From JBGPJM01 sp041485385 (lineage in GTDB: Bacteria > Planctomycetota > Phycisphaerae > Phycisphaerales > UBA1924), in NCBI GenBank assembly GCA_041485385.1, contig JBGPJM010000034.1, forward strand, positions 1-29,629: a stretch of 29,629 nt of DNA, read 5' to 3'. The notes under the pieces were generated by a model, which saw nothing but the letters and a program-made list of their open reading frames with translations, made no database searches and was not told where the DNA came from. Below, in pieces: positions 16,545 through 23,722 of this stretch (its first letter is position 1; each line of letters starts with the position of its first letter). The position numbers and the translations under genes are program-made.

Positions 16545-17888
16545 TCAGGGTTGCGTAGTGACGATCTCCCCCTCGTCGCACCGCCCGTAGCTCATCCGCT
16601 GCACGACGTGGCCCTGCGGGTCGATCAGCTCGACGGTGTCGCCGCCGTTGTTGAGCGTCATCTTGCGGCTTCGGCGCAGGACGTCCGTGCGGCCGCCCGC
16701 CGGCACGGTGCCGTCCTGGGCGTCGAGGAGCCACTCGGTGTTGGCCGCGTCGCGGAGCTTCCAGCCCGCCAAAGGGATGGCCGTCGCGCCGCCGTTGGAG
16801 AGCGTGACCGACTCGTTCTTGCTCTCGTCGCCGGGCGGGTTGGGGAGCAGCTCGGCGATGCGCAGGCCCGGCGCGGCCGGCCCCGCCGCCGCCCTGAGCC
16901 TGAACCACACCACCACCGGGAAGTGGTCGGTCACCAGGCGCGGGTCGTGCTCGTGCGGGATGGCGACGGTTTCGATCTTCTGGGCCAGGGCCGGCGAAAG
17001 GAGCACGTGGTCGATGCTGGTGAACTCCAGGGGCGGGTCGACGCTGCCGTTGCGGTTGGCGTCGTAGAAGGCGGTCCAGCGGAGCGATTGGTCGAGGCGC
17101 GAGGCCGCGCTGACCAGGTCGTCGGCGGGGTCGGCCGGGTCCATGGCCCTGATGGAACTGAGGACGGTGGTGATGGGCTGGCTGCCGATGTGATCCATCG
17201 CCTCCTGGGAGCCGTCGTAGTCGTTGAAGTCGCCGATCACGACGACCTGGAAGCCGGCGTGCAGCTCGTCCAGGGCGATGCTCCGCACCGCGTCGGCCTG
17301 GGCCTGGCGCGGCAGACGCCGGCTCTCTTCGGGCGGGATGGCCAGCAGGTGGATGCCGACGAGGGCGATCTTCAGATCCGGAGCCACGTCGATCCTGGCG
17401 ATGTAGTTCTTGCTGACGTTCTTGGTGATGTTCCCGCTTGTCCCGGCGCGGTCGTCGCGCCGGATAGCGCCCCCCTCGGGGTCGATGCGGGTGAGCAGGC
17501 ACACGTCCTGGCCGGTGAACGAGTCCGTGCCCTTGACCAGGTACGGCGCATACCCCCGGCCCGCCAGGAAATGGTCGTTGAAGAGGGTGAGCGAGTCGAG
17601 GTTCTCCACCTCGCAGAGGTTGACGATGTCGGGGTCGGCCTTGAGGATCAGCTCCGACACGCGGCGCATGTGCTCCTCGCACTCGGTGGGGGAGCCCTTC
17701 CAGGGGAAGTCGGCCTGGCCCTCCTCGGGGTCCTGGCCGTCCCAGAGGAACTCGGCGTTGAGCTGCATGATGGACAGGCGCGACTTGTCGAGGCGGCGGT
17801 CGTCGGCGCGGGCGGAGGCGGTGAGGCAGAAGAGCGCGACCAGGATCGAGGCGGCGCTGACCGGGATCGTTCTTGCGGACATCCTCAT
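16545..17888 (-). CDS. Secreted endonuclease/exonuclease/phosphatase-family protein with lamin-tail domain
   Basis: Encodes 447 residues. An N-terminal signal peptide (T-I-P-V-S-A-A-S-I-L-V-A-L-F-C-L-T-A-S-A) leads to an EEP-fold domain with the metal and catalytic motifs in order: I-M-Q-L-N-A-E-F, N-L-C-E-V-E-N, V-V-I-G-D-F-N-D, S-I-D-H-V-L-L-S and V-T-D-H-F-P-V-V. Residues about 345-447 form a lamin-tail (LTD) beta domain (I-A-E-L-L-P-N-P-P, then L-A-G-W-K-L-R-D). This architecture resembles extracellular nucleases such as ExeM-type enzymes, though the EEP fold also covers phosphatases and sphingomyelinases. Three in-frame ATGs lie at 17894, 17888 and 17882; 17888 is chosen because GAGGAG sits about 8 bp upstream, while 17894 is too close to it. 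First gene of a pair with the patatin-like phospholipase. Confidence 0.85.
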   Translation of the reverse strand: MRMSARTIPVSAASILVALFCLTASARADDRRLDKSRLSIMQLNAEFLWDGQDPEEGQADFPWKGSPTECEEHMRRVSELILKADPDIVNLCEVENLDSLTLFNDHFLAGRGYAPYLVKGTDSFTGQDVCLLTRIDPEGGAIRRDDRAGTSGNITKNVSKNYIARIDVAPDLKIALVGIHLLAIPPEESRRLPRQAQADAVRSIALDELHAGFQVVVIGDFNDYDGSQEAMDHIGSQPITTVLSSIRAMDPADPADDLVSAASRLDQSLRWTAFYDANRNGSVDPPLEFTSIDHVLLSPALAQKIETVAIPHEHDPRLVTDHFPVVVWFRLRAAAGPAAPGLRIAELLPNPPGDESKNESVTLSNGGATAIPLAGWKLRDAANTEWLLDAQDGTVPAGGRTDVLRRSRKMTLNNGGDTVELIDPQGHVVQRMSYGRCDEGEIVTTQP

Positions 17889-18171
17889 GGGCATGACTCC
17901 TCGGCGCGGCGTGCACGCGAACCTACACCGGACCGGCGGCCAGACCGGGCTCGAAACCGCTTGACGAATCTGTTGCCCCCGCCGCGGAGCCTTGTCGCGG
18001 CAAGACTGTCGTGGTCCCTGGGAAGAGAGACGATCGTGGAGCAGCATACTGGACAGGAAAGGAAGAGGAAATCACTCGTTTGAGGTGGCGGTCAGGGCGC
18101 GGCCCTCCTCGAGAGAAAGCCGCGAATCGGGCGCACCGGCGCGCCGACCCGCGGATTTTCCTTCCCGCGAC

Positions 18172-18225
18172 CTGGATCACATCGCGCCGTACGTGAGAGT
18201 CGAGGCGATCAGGAGGAGGACGTGG
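18172..18225 (+). pseudogene. Decayed tyrosine-recombinase C-terminal tail, copy 1
   Basis: In one frame the DNA reads L-D-H-I-A-P-Y-V-R-V-E-A-I-R-R-R, aligning with L-D-H-T-A-P-Y-A-V-V-E-A-M-R-K-R at 18851-18898. The DNA matches about 75-80% over 48 bases by eye. A GGGC.CACCGG stretch about 35-40 bp upstream may be the remains of the G-H-R motif. No open frame continues upstream. The stretch 17889-18171 otherwise shows no gene. Confidence 0.4.
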
Positions 18226-18261
18226 GCGGCATCAACCAGAGGCACGGTCGGACGCCGTCCG

Positions 18262-18717
18262 CTACTTCGCCGACGACCAGGTCGGCTTGCCGCTGGCGTC
18301 GAACAGGTCCACACTCGGGCCCAGGTCCGGCGCGTGGGCCCGCGCCCGGACCGCACCGGCCGAGTCGTAGAGGTTCAGCCCCGCGCCCCAGCCGGCCAGG
18401 AACAACTCCATCCGGGCCTGGCCCTTGTCATCGAGCATGAACAGGTCCGGCCCGTTCTCGGTCAGCCGTAGCGCCGCGCGGGTCCGGCCCGCGGCGTCCA
18501 CCAGCCTGAACTCCTCCGCCACCAGAGCCCCGGCGCCCGGGCCCGCACCCCCGCACCCCCCGCCAGTGGGCGCGGGCGGCGGCCGGGCCATCCCCAGCGA
18601 AACCCAGGTCAGAGCCGCGGCCCCCAATCCGAGCCCAACTCCGGTACCGAAGGCCCTCCAACTCCGCTGCTGCCGCTCCAGCGCGCACAACCGCTCCTCG
18701 ACCGAGTTTGTCGACAT
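18262..18717 (-). CDS. Small membrane-anchored FxLxDxxGxxRA-repeat protein, function unknown
   Basis: Encodes 151 residues. Residues 1-20 are charged and probably helical (V-E-E-R-L-C-A-L-E-R-Q-Q-R), 24-44 form a single membrane helix, 46-66 are a Gly/Pro/Ala linker, and the remainder holds three to four repeats of the form F-x-L-x-D-x-x-G-x-x-R-A (F-R-L-V-D-A-A-G-R-T-R-A, L-F-M-L-D-D-K-G-Q-A-R, L-N-L-Y-D-S-A-G-A-V-R-A, V-D-L-F-D-A-S-G-K-P-T-W). Such beta repeats occur in uncharacterised bacterial proteins. AGGAG 7 bp before the ATG at 18717 supports the start. The gene lies between two recombinase-tail remnants on the opposite strand, so it may have arrived on a mobile element. Confidence 0.7.
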   Translation of the reverse strand: MSTNSVEERLCALERQQRSWRAFGTGVGLGLGAAALTWVSLGMARPPPAPTGGGCGGAGPGAGALVAEEFRLVDAAGRTRAALRLTENGPDLFMLDDKGQARMELFLAGWGAGLNLYDSAGAVRARAHAPDLGPSVDLFDASGKPTWSSAK

Positions 18718-18744
18718 CGCCGTACTCCTACTTGTCTAGTCACC

Positions 18745-18913
18745 GTGCGGCACCGGAATGGTCCGCCGAGGCGCTACGCACAGCCGCCGAGATTGGTTCC
18801 CCCGTCCTCAAGCAGCTCGGGCACCGGAGCATGCGACGACGGCGCAGTACCTGGACCACACCGCTCCCTACGCGGTGGTGGAGGCGATGAGGAAGAGGTC
18901 GAGGGGGTGCTGA
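18745..18913 (+). pseudogene. Tyrosine recombinase/integrase C-terminal fragment, copy 2, frameshifted
   Basis: The plus strand reads E-A-L-R-T-A-A-E-I-G-S-P-V-L-K-Q-L-G-H-R-S-M-R, then after a one-base shift near 18832-18836 T-T-A-Q-Y-L-D-H-T-A-P-Y-A-V-V-E-A-M-R-K-R and a TGA at 18911-18913. The G-H-R-S-x-x-T-T-x-x-Y-L-x-H pattern is the conserved end of phage-type integrases, containing the box II histidine and the catalytic Tyr. The N-terminal and core-binding parts are missing. Convergent with the dockerin gene, 6 bp between stops. Confidence 0.6.
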
Positions 18914-18919
18914 ACGCGG

Positions 18920-19699
18920 TCACGGGCAGCCGGCGAAGAACCCCGTCAGGAAATCAAAGAAGTCCTGGCTGTTTGTGACCGCGTCCATGTTGAAGTCGGC
19001 GTCGCCGGCGAAGAACGATGTGAGGAAGTCGAAAAAGTCCTGGCTCGTCACGGTGCCGGAGCTGTTCCAGTCGGCGGGGCAGTCGGCGATACGCACGAGC
19101 TGGAACCCGTTGATGCCCGACTGGATGTTCCCGCCGTACAGGCCCGAGTGCAGGCCGATCGTGCCATCCGGCGGCATCGTCACCGTGAACCGCCCGTACG
19201 TGATCCCCGGGGAATGGTGCCCCGGCCATGCGCCGCCGACCATCAACGGGCCGGGCGAGCCCGAGTCAACACGCACGCGGCACATCCGCGTCGGGTCGTC
19301 GGGCGTCATCGCGTAGATGGTGACCTGGTACGTCCCGCCCAGCAGGTGCTCGACCCAGATGCACGCATCCACGGGGTTGTTGAACGAGAGCATCATGTCG
19401 TCCATGAGGGCGGCATCGCCCCCGACGGCGCCGGCGATGTGGTGCGAGAGCATGTCGGTGGCGCCGTTGTTGTAGATGCGGGCGCTGATCGGCTGGCCGT
19501 AGAGGTTGACCAGGTCGAATCGCTGGTTCGTGGGGAGCGACTCGAAGGAGTTCCAGGTTCCGGGACGGGCCGCGGCGCCGTAGGTGTGCGCGGGGATCGA
19601 GTCGGGCGTGCCGAAATCGATGTTGATTGACTGGGCCAGGGCGGGGACGGCCGCGGCGGAGACGGAGACGACGAGCGCGACACCGAGCGAGCGACGCAT
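18920..19699 (-). CDS. Secreted protein with C-terminal GC-type dockerin
   Basis: Encodes 259 residues. Signal peptide about 1-23 (ending P-A-L-A-Q). The middle region (about 24-200) begins I-N-I-D-F-G-T-P-D and has a jelly-roll-like beta pattern (C-I-W-V-E-H-L-L-G-G-T-Y-Q-V-T-I-Y-A-M), a type often seen in secreted planctomycete proteins; no catalytic motif is recognised. Residues 208-259 carry two dockerin repeats, C-P-A-D-W-N-S-S-G-T-V-T-S-Q-D-F-F-D-F-L and D-F-N-M-D-A-V-T-N-S-Q-D-F-F-D-F-L, ending F-F-A-G-C-P. The tail is closely similar to that of the 9548-14161 protein, implying a shared anchoring or sorting route. The ATG at 19699 has GGAG 8 bp upstream; an upstream ATG at 19741 lacks a signal-like start. 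Two short inverted repeats precede the ribosome site. Confidence 0.8.
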   Translation of the reverse strand: MRRSLGVALVVSVSAAAVPALAQSINIDFGTPDSIPAHTYGAAARPGTWNSFESLPTNQRFDLVNLYGQPISARIYNNGATDMLSHHIAGAVGGDAALMDDMMLSFNNPVDACIWVEHLLGGTYQVTIYAMTPDDPTRMCRVRVDSGSPGPLMVGGAWPGHHSPGITYGRFTVTMPPDGTIGLHSGLYGGNIQSGINGFQLVRIADCPADWNSSGTVTSQDFFDFLTSFFAGDADFNMDAVTNSQDFFDFLTGFFAGCP

Positions 19700-19714
19700 G
19701 ATGACATCTCCTTT

Positions 19715-19742
19715 GGGGGCGCCCCCTGGTGCCTCCACCAAT
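19715..19742 (-). promoter_or_regulatory. Paired inverted repeats in the 5' leader of the dockerin gene
   Basis: On the coding (minus) strand, the leader carries a possible hairpin TGGTG-GAGG-CACCA, then a perfect 12-bp palindrome GGGGGCGCCCCC (19715-19726), then AAAGGAG, the ribosome site. The closeness to the ribosome site would suit a protein-binding or translation-control element; that role is inference. Confidence 0.4.
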
Positions 19743-19819
19743 AGTTTGGCACACGGCCCGGTCGACCATCAAGAGAAAAACCACCAAATCTTGACCCAAT
19801 TATGCCGTTCCCCGTATTG

Positions 19820-19842
19820 GGGCGGGCCCCCGCCCGTTTTTT
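19820..19842 (+). terminator. GC-rich hairpin followed by T6, orientation unexplained
   Basis: GGGCGG and CCGCCC pair across a 4-nt loop and are followed by G then TTTTTT. This looks like a terminator for plus-strand transcription, but both neighbouring genes are on the minus strand. It could stop antisense transcripts entering the gene at 19858, or be coincidental. Confidence 0.3.
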
Positions 19843-19857
19843 CCTCCGGCAGCGGGC

Positions 19858-20391
19858 TCAGAGCGGCTTGAGCCGAGCATTTGCGTTCGGAACGAGGTAC
19901 TGGGTGGCGCCCCCCGACCGATACCAGTAGTCGCGACCCTCGGTCGGCGACCTTCGCGACGGGGCCTTCATGTTCCAGTCCACCAAGAGGTCGCCCGCGG
20001 TGCTCACCAGCACCGGTGTCGCGGTCAGCGTCAGATACTGCTTCTTGAGCGTCTGGCTGGGCTTCGTGGCGGTCTTCTCCTGCGGCGTGGCCGGCTTGCA
20101 GTACCAGTTCCCACCCGACCCCTCGCCTGGCTCCCGGAAGTTGCAGAGCGCAACGTTCGCGCCGAGCGTCGCTGCGAATACGTCGCAATCGAAGTTGATC
20201 GCCTGCATCCACGACAGCCACACGGGAGTCGCGCCGTTGATCGTCAACGCAAAGGGAGATGCGCCGCGTTGCCGAGAGGTGACCGAACGACCAAGGTAGC
20301 CAGGGCCAAAATGCTCGCAGATGAAGGTAAAGGCCCGACGCATGCGGTCGCGATGCGCTGGGCTCTTCGGTGACCAGCCCGTCGCCCTCAT
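19858..20391 (-). CDS. Hypothetical protein, unrecognised
   Basis: Encodes 177 residues from the ATG at 20391 (GGAG 5 bp upstream). An alternative ATG at 20424 would add 11 residues (M-Q-L-S-A-D-R-F-G-D-A) but has no ribosome site. No signal peptide or membrane helix is seen. Several Trp and Cys residues (F-I-C-E-H-F, F-D-C-D-V-F, A-L-C-N-F, N-W-Y-C-K-P) and a beta-rich second half suggest a folded soluble domain. No family is recognised. Codon use is less extreme in GC than the flanking operons, which with the nearby recombinase remnants is compatible with acquisition. Same strand as the DUF4255 gene, 124 bp downstream of it. Confidence 0.6.
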   Translation of the reverse strand: MRATGWSPKSPAHRDRMRRAFTFICEHFGPGYLGRSVTSRQRGASPFALTINGATPVWLSWMQAINFDCDVFAATLGANVALCNFREPGEGSGGNWYCKPATPQEKTATKPSQTLKKQYLTLTATPVLVSTAGDLLVDWNMKAPSRRSPTEGRDYWYRSGGATQYLVPNANARLKPL

Positions 20392-20515
20392 CGCGTCTCC
20401 GAACCTGTCAGCGCTGAGCTGCATCAGGGCAGTCTACGGCATGGACCCTCGCCTGCGCTGGAGATTCTCGGCATGCCTTGGCGCCGGCGAGGATGACCGT
20501 TCAACGTGGCGGCAG

Positions 20516-21043
20516 TCAGGCGTCGATCAAACTGACAACGTAGTGCAGCGCCGGGCGCCACTCCGCGCGGAAGCAGGCGAAGAGGTTCAGCAGATCAGTA
20601 AGCGGCAGCTCCTCGAAGACGATGGTTGCCTGGCGGTCTGGCCGTGCCGGTGCGCCCGCCGGCAAGGCCGCTTGCAGCTCCGCGGCACTCAGAACCGGGT
20701 GATCGTCCATCGCTCGGAAGGCCGCCTCGAGCAGGCGCTGGGCGCCCTGCTCCGCCCCTGGGCTCGCGGCTCCGTACGCGGCGATCTGGTAGTGCAGGCT
20801 CCACGGAACGGGCCTCCCTTCCGGGCCGGCCGGGCCGGCGCGCCCGGGCGGCGCACTCCGGAGGCGCGAGGAAACCGCAACCCGGTAGAGAGCCACATTC
20901 AGACGGGCGTGGCCCGACTTGACGGCACGCCGCTCGGCCTGCGCCGGGGTCAGCGTCGTGACCTCGGTCTTCGGGGGCATGGCCGTCCGAACCAGCCTTT
21001 GCAGGGCGAGCGTGGCGGCGGCGATGTTGGAGGGGGTGCTCAC
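20516..21043 (-). CDS. DUF4255 / Pvc16-like protein (orphan)
   Basis: Encodes 175 residues. The start S-T-P-S-N-I-A-A-A-T-L-A-L-Q-R-L-V, followed by V-T-T-L-T-P, L-N-V-A-L-Y-R-V, an L-H-Y-Q-I-A-A-Y-G block and Q-R-L-L-E-A-A-F-R-A-M-D-D-H-P-V-L, follows the DUF4255 (Pvc16 N-terminal) family pattern. In Photorhabdus PVC and related extracellular contractile injection systems this protein caps the tail tube. No sheath, tube, baseplate or AAA gene is present in this window. It starts at GTG 21043 with only a weak purine stretch upstream, 11 bp after the stop of the 67-residue gene, so the two are probably co-transcribed. Family recognition is by pattern, moderately confident. Confidence 0.65.
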   Translation of the reverse strand: MSTPSNIAAATLALQRLVRTAMPPKTEVTTLTPAQAERRAVKSGHARLNVALYRVAVSSRLRSAPPGRAGPAGPEGRPVPWSLHYQIAAYGAASPGAEQGAQRLLEAAFRAMDDHPVLSAAELQAALPAGAPARPDRQATIVFEELPLTDLLNLFACFRAEWRPALHYVVSLIDA

Positions 21044-21054
21044 GGGGGGCCAGC

Positions 21055-21258
21055 CTACCCCGACGGCCCCTCTCCCGGAGTCCGCGGCGGCGGCGGATTC
21101 GCCCGCTTGTCCCTGCCGCGGCCCTCGCGCGACACCGACCGAACCTCCAAACCCCGGCGCAACCCCTCCAGCAGGGCCGCATCGGCCGACGGGGCGTCGA
21201 TATGGATGACCACCTCGCGCCGGACTGGGACCAGGACGCCGGCCACTCGGAACCGCAT
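21055..21258 (-). CDS. Small protein (67 aa), function unknown
   Basis: The product begins M-R-F-R-V-A-G-V-L-V-P and continues V-V-I-H-I-D-A-P-S-A-D-A-A-L-L-E-G-L-R-R-G-L-E-V-R-S-V, a beta-alpha-beta pattern like that of small proteins often annotated in planctomycetes, followed by a charged, Pro-rich tail. GGGAG lies 7 bp before the ATG at 21258. It sits 11 bp upstream of the DUF4255 gene on the same strand. No function is recognised. The tail's low complexity leaves some doubt about where conservation ends. Confidence 0.5.
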   Translation of the reverse strand: MRFRVAGVLVPVRREVVIHIDAPSADAALLEGLRRGLEVRSVSREGRGRDKRANPPPPRTPGEGPSG

Positions 21259-21613
21259 GGCGTGCTCCCTTCGAGCGTGCTTCTCTCTGTGAGGACGCTC
21301 GGGAAGCCCCTGATTGGACACGCCGGGCGCGGAATTCGGGCGTTTCCGGCCGCCGCCCGCCGAGAAGGTCCCGGCTACGCTGGGAAACCGCCGGGCAACG
21401 GTCGGCCGGGCGACCAAACGCGAGGGACCATGGACAAGGGACGGCTCGAAGCATTCAACGTGGGCGGCGCGAATACCGGCGCACCGATGGTCACCCGAAT
21501 GGGTGGGGCGGCCGCTCAGGCGTGACGAGCGCCTTGGCTGCTTCATAGAAGATCGGGCGGCAACGGTCCGCATGACCCGCGGCCGGCGGCTGGGCACCTC
21601 ATCGCTGCGTATA

Positions 21614-21629
21614 CGGATACACTTATCCG
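21614..21629. promoter_or_regulatory. Inverted repeat upstream of the radical SAM gene
   Basis: CGGATA-CACT-TATCCG is a perfect 6-bp inverted repeat in an unusually AT-rich spot, next to TATACG, about 120 bp before the start of the radical SAM gene. It could be an operator or part of a promoter. The remaining non-coding sequence from 21259 to 21747 shows no other structure or gene. Confidence 0.35.
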
Positions 21630-21747
21630 CATTTAGCGCCCGGCCATGTTGTCGCAGGTTGCCCCGCGTGTCCGCGCCGCTGCCCGTCGGTTGCCTGGTC
21701 GAGAACCGTCGCCGCCCCCGAGCACGCACGTGAAGGAACCGCACCCC

Positions 21748-23529
21748 ATGACCGTGGTTTCCGCTCCCCGGAACGTCTCGCTCCCCACCCGTCCCGTCCA
21801 CCCCCGCGGCTCCCGCGCCCGCGTTCTGCTCAGCAGCGTCTTCGGGCCCTACGCCCAGGACGACGAGCATGGCAGCCGCGCCCTCAACCCGATGGAGCTG
21901 TACCACAACCAGGTCACCCGCGTGCAACGGGCCTTCTCGCTGCGCATGTTCCATCGCTCCTGGGGCCTGATGCTCCTCCAAGCCAACATCGACGCGCCCT
22001 GCACCCTGCTGGACTTCCCCACCCTCGATCGCTTCGTCGAGGAGCTCCGTACCAACCCGTACGACGTGGTCGGCATCGGCGCGATCATCCCCAACATCGC
22101 CAAGGTCCGCCGGATGTGCTCGCTGGTCCGCGAGCACCAGCCCAACGCGACCATCGTCGTCGGCGGGCACGTCGCCAACTACCCGGACGTCGAGGAGATC
22201 ATCGACGCCGACCACGTCGTCCGCGGCGAGGGCGTCGCGTGGTTACGCGGGTTCCTGGGCGAGCGCGTGGATCGTCCGATCCGCCATCCGCGCATCCTCT
22301 CGGGCCTTGGCGCTCGCACGATGGGCGTCACGCTGCGCGACAAGCCCGGCGACGTCGCCGCGGTCCTGCTCCCGTCGGTCGGCTGCCCCATGGGCTGCAA
22401 CTTCTGCGCCACCTCGGCCATGTTCGGCGGCAAGGGCTCGTGCATCCACTTCTACGAGACCGGCGACGAACTCTTCGAGGTGATGTGCGGCCTTGAGCAA
22501 GACATGGGCATCCGCTCCTTCTTCGTCATGGACGAGAACTTCCTGTTCCACCGCAAGCGGGCGCTGCGCCTGCTGGAACTGATGCGGCAGCACGCCAAGG
22601 CCTGGTCGCTCTACGTCTTCAGCTCCGCCAACACCTTCCGCGCCTACACGATGGAGCAGATCGTCGGCCTGGGTATCTCGTGGGTCTGGATGGGGCTGGA
22701 GGGCGAGGACTCCCAGTACGCCAAGCTCAAGCACACCGACAGCCGGGCGCTGGTCCGCACGCTCCAGTCCCACGGCGTGCGGGTGCTCGGCTCCAGCATC
22801 ATCGGCATGGAGGATCACACGCCCGACACCATCGACGCGGTCATCGAGCACGCCGTCGGGCACGACACCGAGTTCCACCAGTTCATGCTCTACACGCCCA
22901 TCCCGGGCACGCCCCTGCACGCCGAGCACAAGGCCGCCGGCTCGCTGCTCGACGCGGGCGAGTACAACGAGGCCGACATCCACGGACAGCTCAAGTTCAA
23001 CTTCCGCCACCCGCACATCCGTGACGGGCGCGAGGGCGAGCTCCTGCTCCGGGCGTTCCGGCGCGATTTCGAGGTCAACGGCCCCAGCGTCGTCCGCATC
23101 GCCCGCACCGTCCTGCAGGGTTGGCAACGATACAAAGACCACCCGGACCCGCGCCTCCGCGCCCGCTTCGCCCATGAGGCCCGCGATCTGGCCGTCTCCT
23201 ACTCCGGGGCACTCTGGGCCGCCGCTCGCTTTTTCCGCCGCTCAAACCCCGCCCTCGTCGCCCGGATCAAGGCCGTCCTGGGAGCCATCCATCGCGAGTG
23301 CGGCCTGCGCTCGCGATTGGCCGCACCGATTGTCGGCCGGTATCTCACCATGATGCTCCGCCGTGAAGAGCGGAGGCTCAGCCGCGGCTGGACGTACGAG
23401 CCGCCGACGTTCTACGAGAAAGGCGAGACGGGCGGCGCAACGCAAGGCGGGACTGGGCATGGCGGGCGCCGAGCAGCGGACTCGTGCCGGAGCATACGGT
23501 CTGCGTGCACGGTCGCCAAATGGGCCTGA
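21748..23529 (+). CDS. B12-binding domain radical SAM protein
   Basis: Encodes 593 residues. The N-terminal part (about 30-190) has a cobalamin-binding-like Rossmann pattern (V-G-I-G-A-I-I-P-N, I-V-V-G-G-H-V, V-V-R-G-E-G-V-A-W-L), lacking the classic D-x-H-x-x-G base-off motif. The radical SAM cluster motif C-P-M-G-C-N-F-C gives C213, C217 and C220, followed by V-M-D-E-N-F and Y-T-P-I-P-G-T-P-L typical of this class. The C-terminal 200 residues are not recognised. Class members perform methylations and rearrangements on unreactive carbon; the substrate is unknown. AAGGAA about 10 bp upstream supports the ATG at 21748 over 21646. The last 30 residues are low-complexity and the stop lies inside the antisense tRNA gene, so the tail may be a drifted extension. 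Confidence 0.82.
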   Translation: MTVVSAPRNVSLPTRPVHPRGSRARVLLSSVFGPYAQDDEHGSRALNPMELYHNQVTRVQRAFSLRMFHRSWGLMLLQANIDAPCTLLDFPTLDRFVEELRTNPYDVVGIGAIIPNIAKVRRMCSLVREHQPNATIVVGGHVANYPDVEEIIDADHVVRGEGVAWLRGFLGERVDRPIRHPRILSGLGARTMGVTLRDKPGDVAAVLLPSVGCPMGCNFCATSAMFGGKGSCIHFYETGDELFEVMCGLEQDMGIRSFFVMDENFLFHRKRALRLLELMRQHAKAWSLYVFSSANTFRAYTMEQIVGLGISWVWMGLEGEDSQYAKLKHTDSRALVRTLQSHGVRVLGSSIIGMEDHTPDTIDAVIEHAVGHDTEFHQFMLYTPIPGTPLHAEHKAAGSLLDAGEYNEADIHGQLKFNFRHPHIRDGREGELLLRAFRRDFEVNGPSVVRIARTVLQGWQRYKDHPDPRLRARFAHEARDLAVSYSGALWAAARFFRRSNPALVARIKAVLGAIHRECGLRSRLAAPIVGRYLTMMLRREERRLSRGWTYEPPTFYEKGETGGATQGGTGHGGRRAADSCRSIRSACTVAKWA

Positions 23530-23594
23530 GAGGACTCGAACCTCCGACCTCGCCCTTATCAGGGGCGCGCTCTAGCCAGCTGAGCTACAAGCCC
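23521..23594 (-). tRNA. tRNA-Ile (GAU)
   Basis: On the minus strand a 74-nt cloverleaf starts GGGCTTG and ends CAGGCCC-A. The seven-pair acceptor stem has one G-T wobble. The D-arm has AGCTCAGCTGG, the anticodon loop reads CTGATAA with anticodon GAT, and the T-arm has GGTTCGAGTCC. CCA is not encoded. Nine bases overlap the end of the radical SAM gene on the opposite strand. It lies 128 bp downstream of the BamE-like gene on the same strand. Confidence 0.95.
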
Positions 23595-23722
23595 GGAATG
23601 TCGGCCCGCCGGGTCGCGGCGGGCCTGGCGCGGGCGGGGAGGGGGGTCGCCGCCGCGCGAGGCGGAGTATATGCGTGGGAGCCGGAGGGGTGAAGAGCCG
23701 CGAAGGCCCGGGAAACAGGGCG

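Noticed and set aside
21202..21733. Plus-strand open frames of 107-139 codons before the radical SAM gene
   Set aside because: Arg/Pro/Gly-rich, no ribosome site, no recognisable pattern, and partly antisense to the 67-residue gene.
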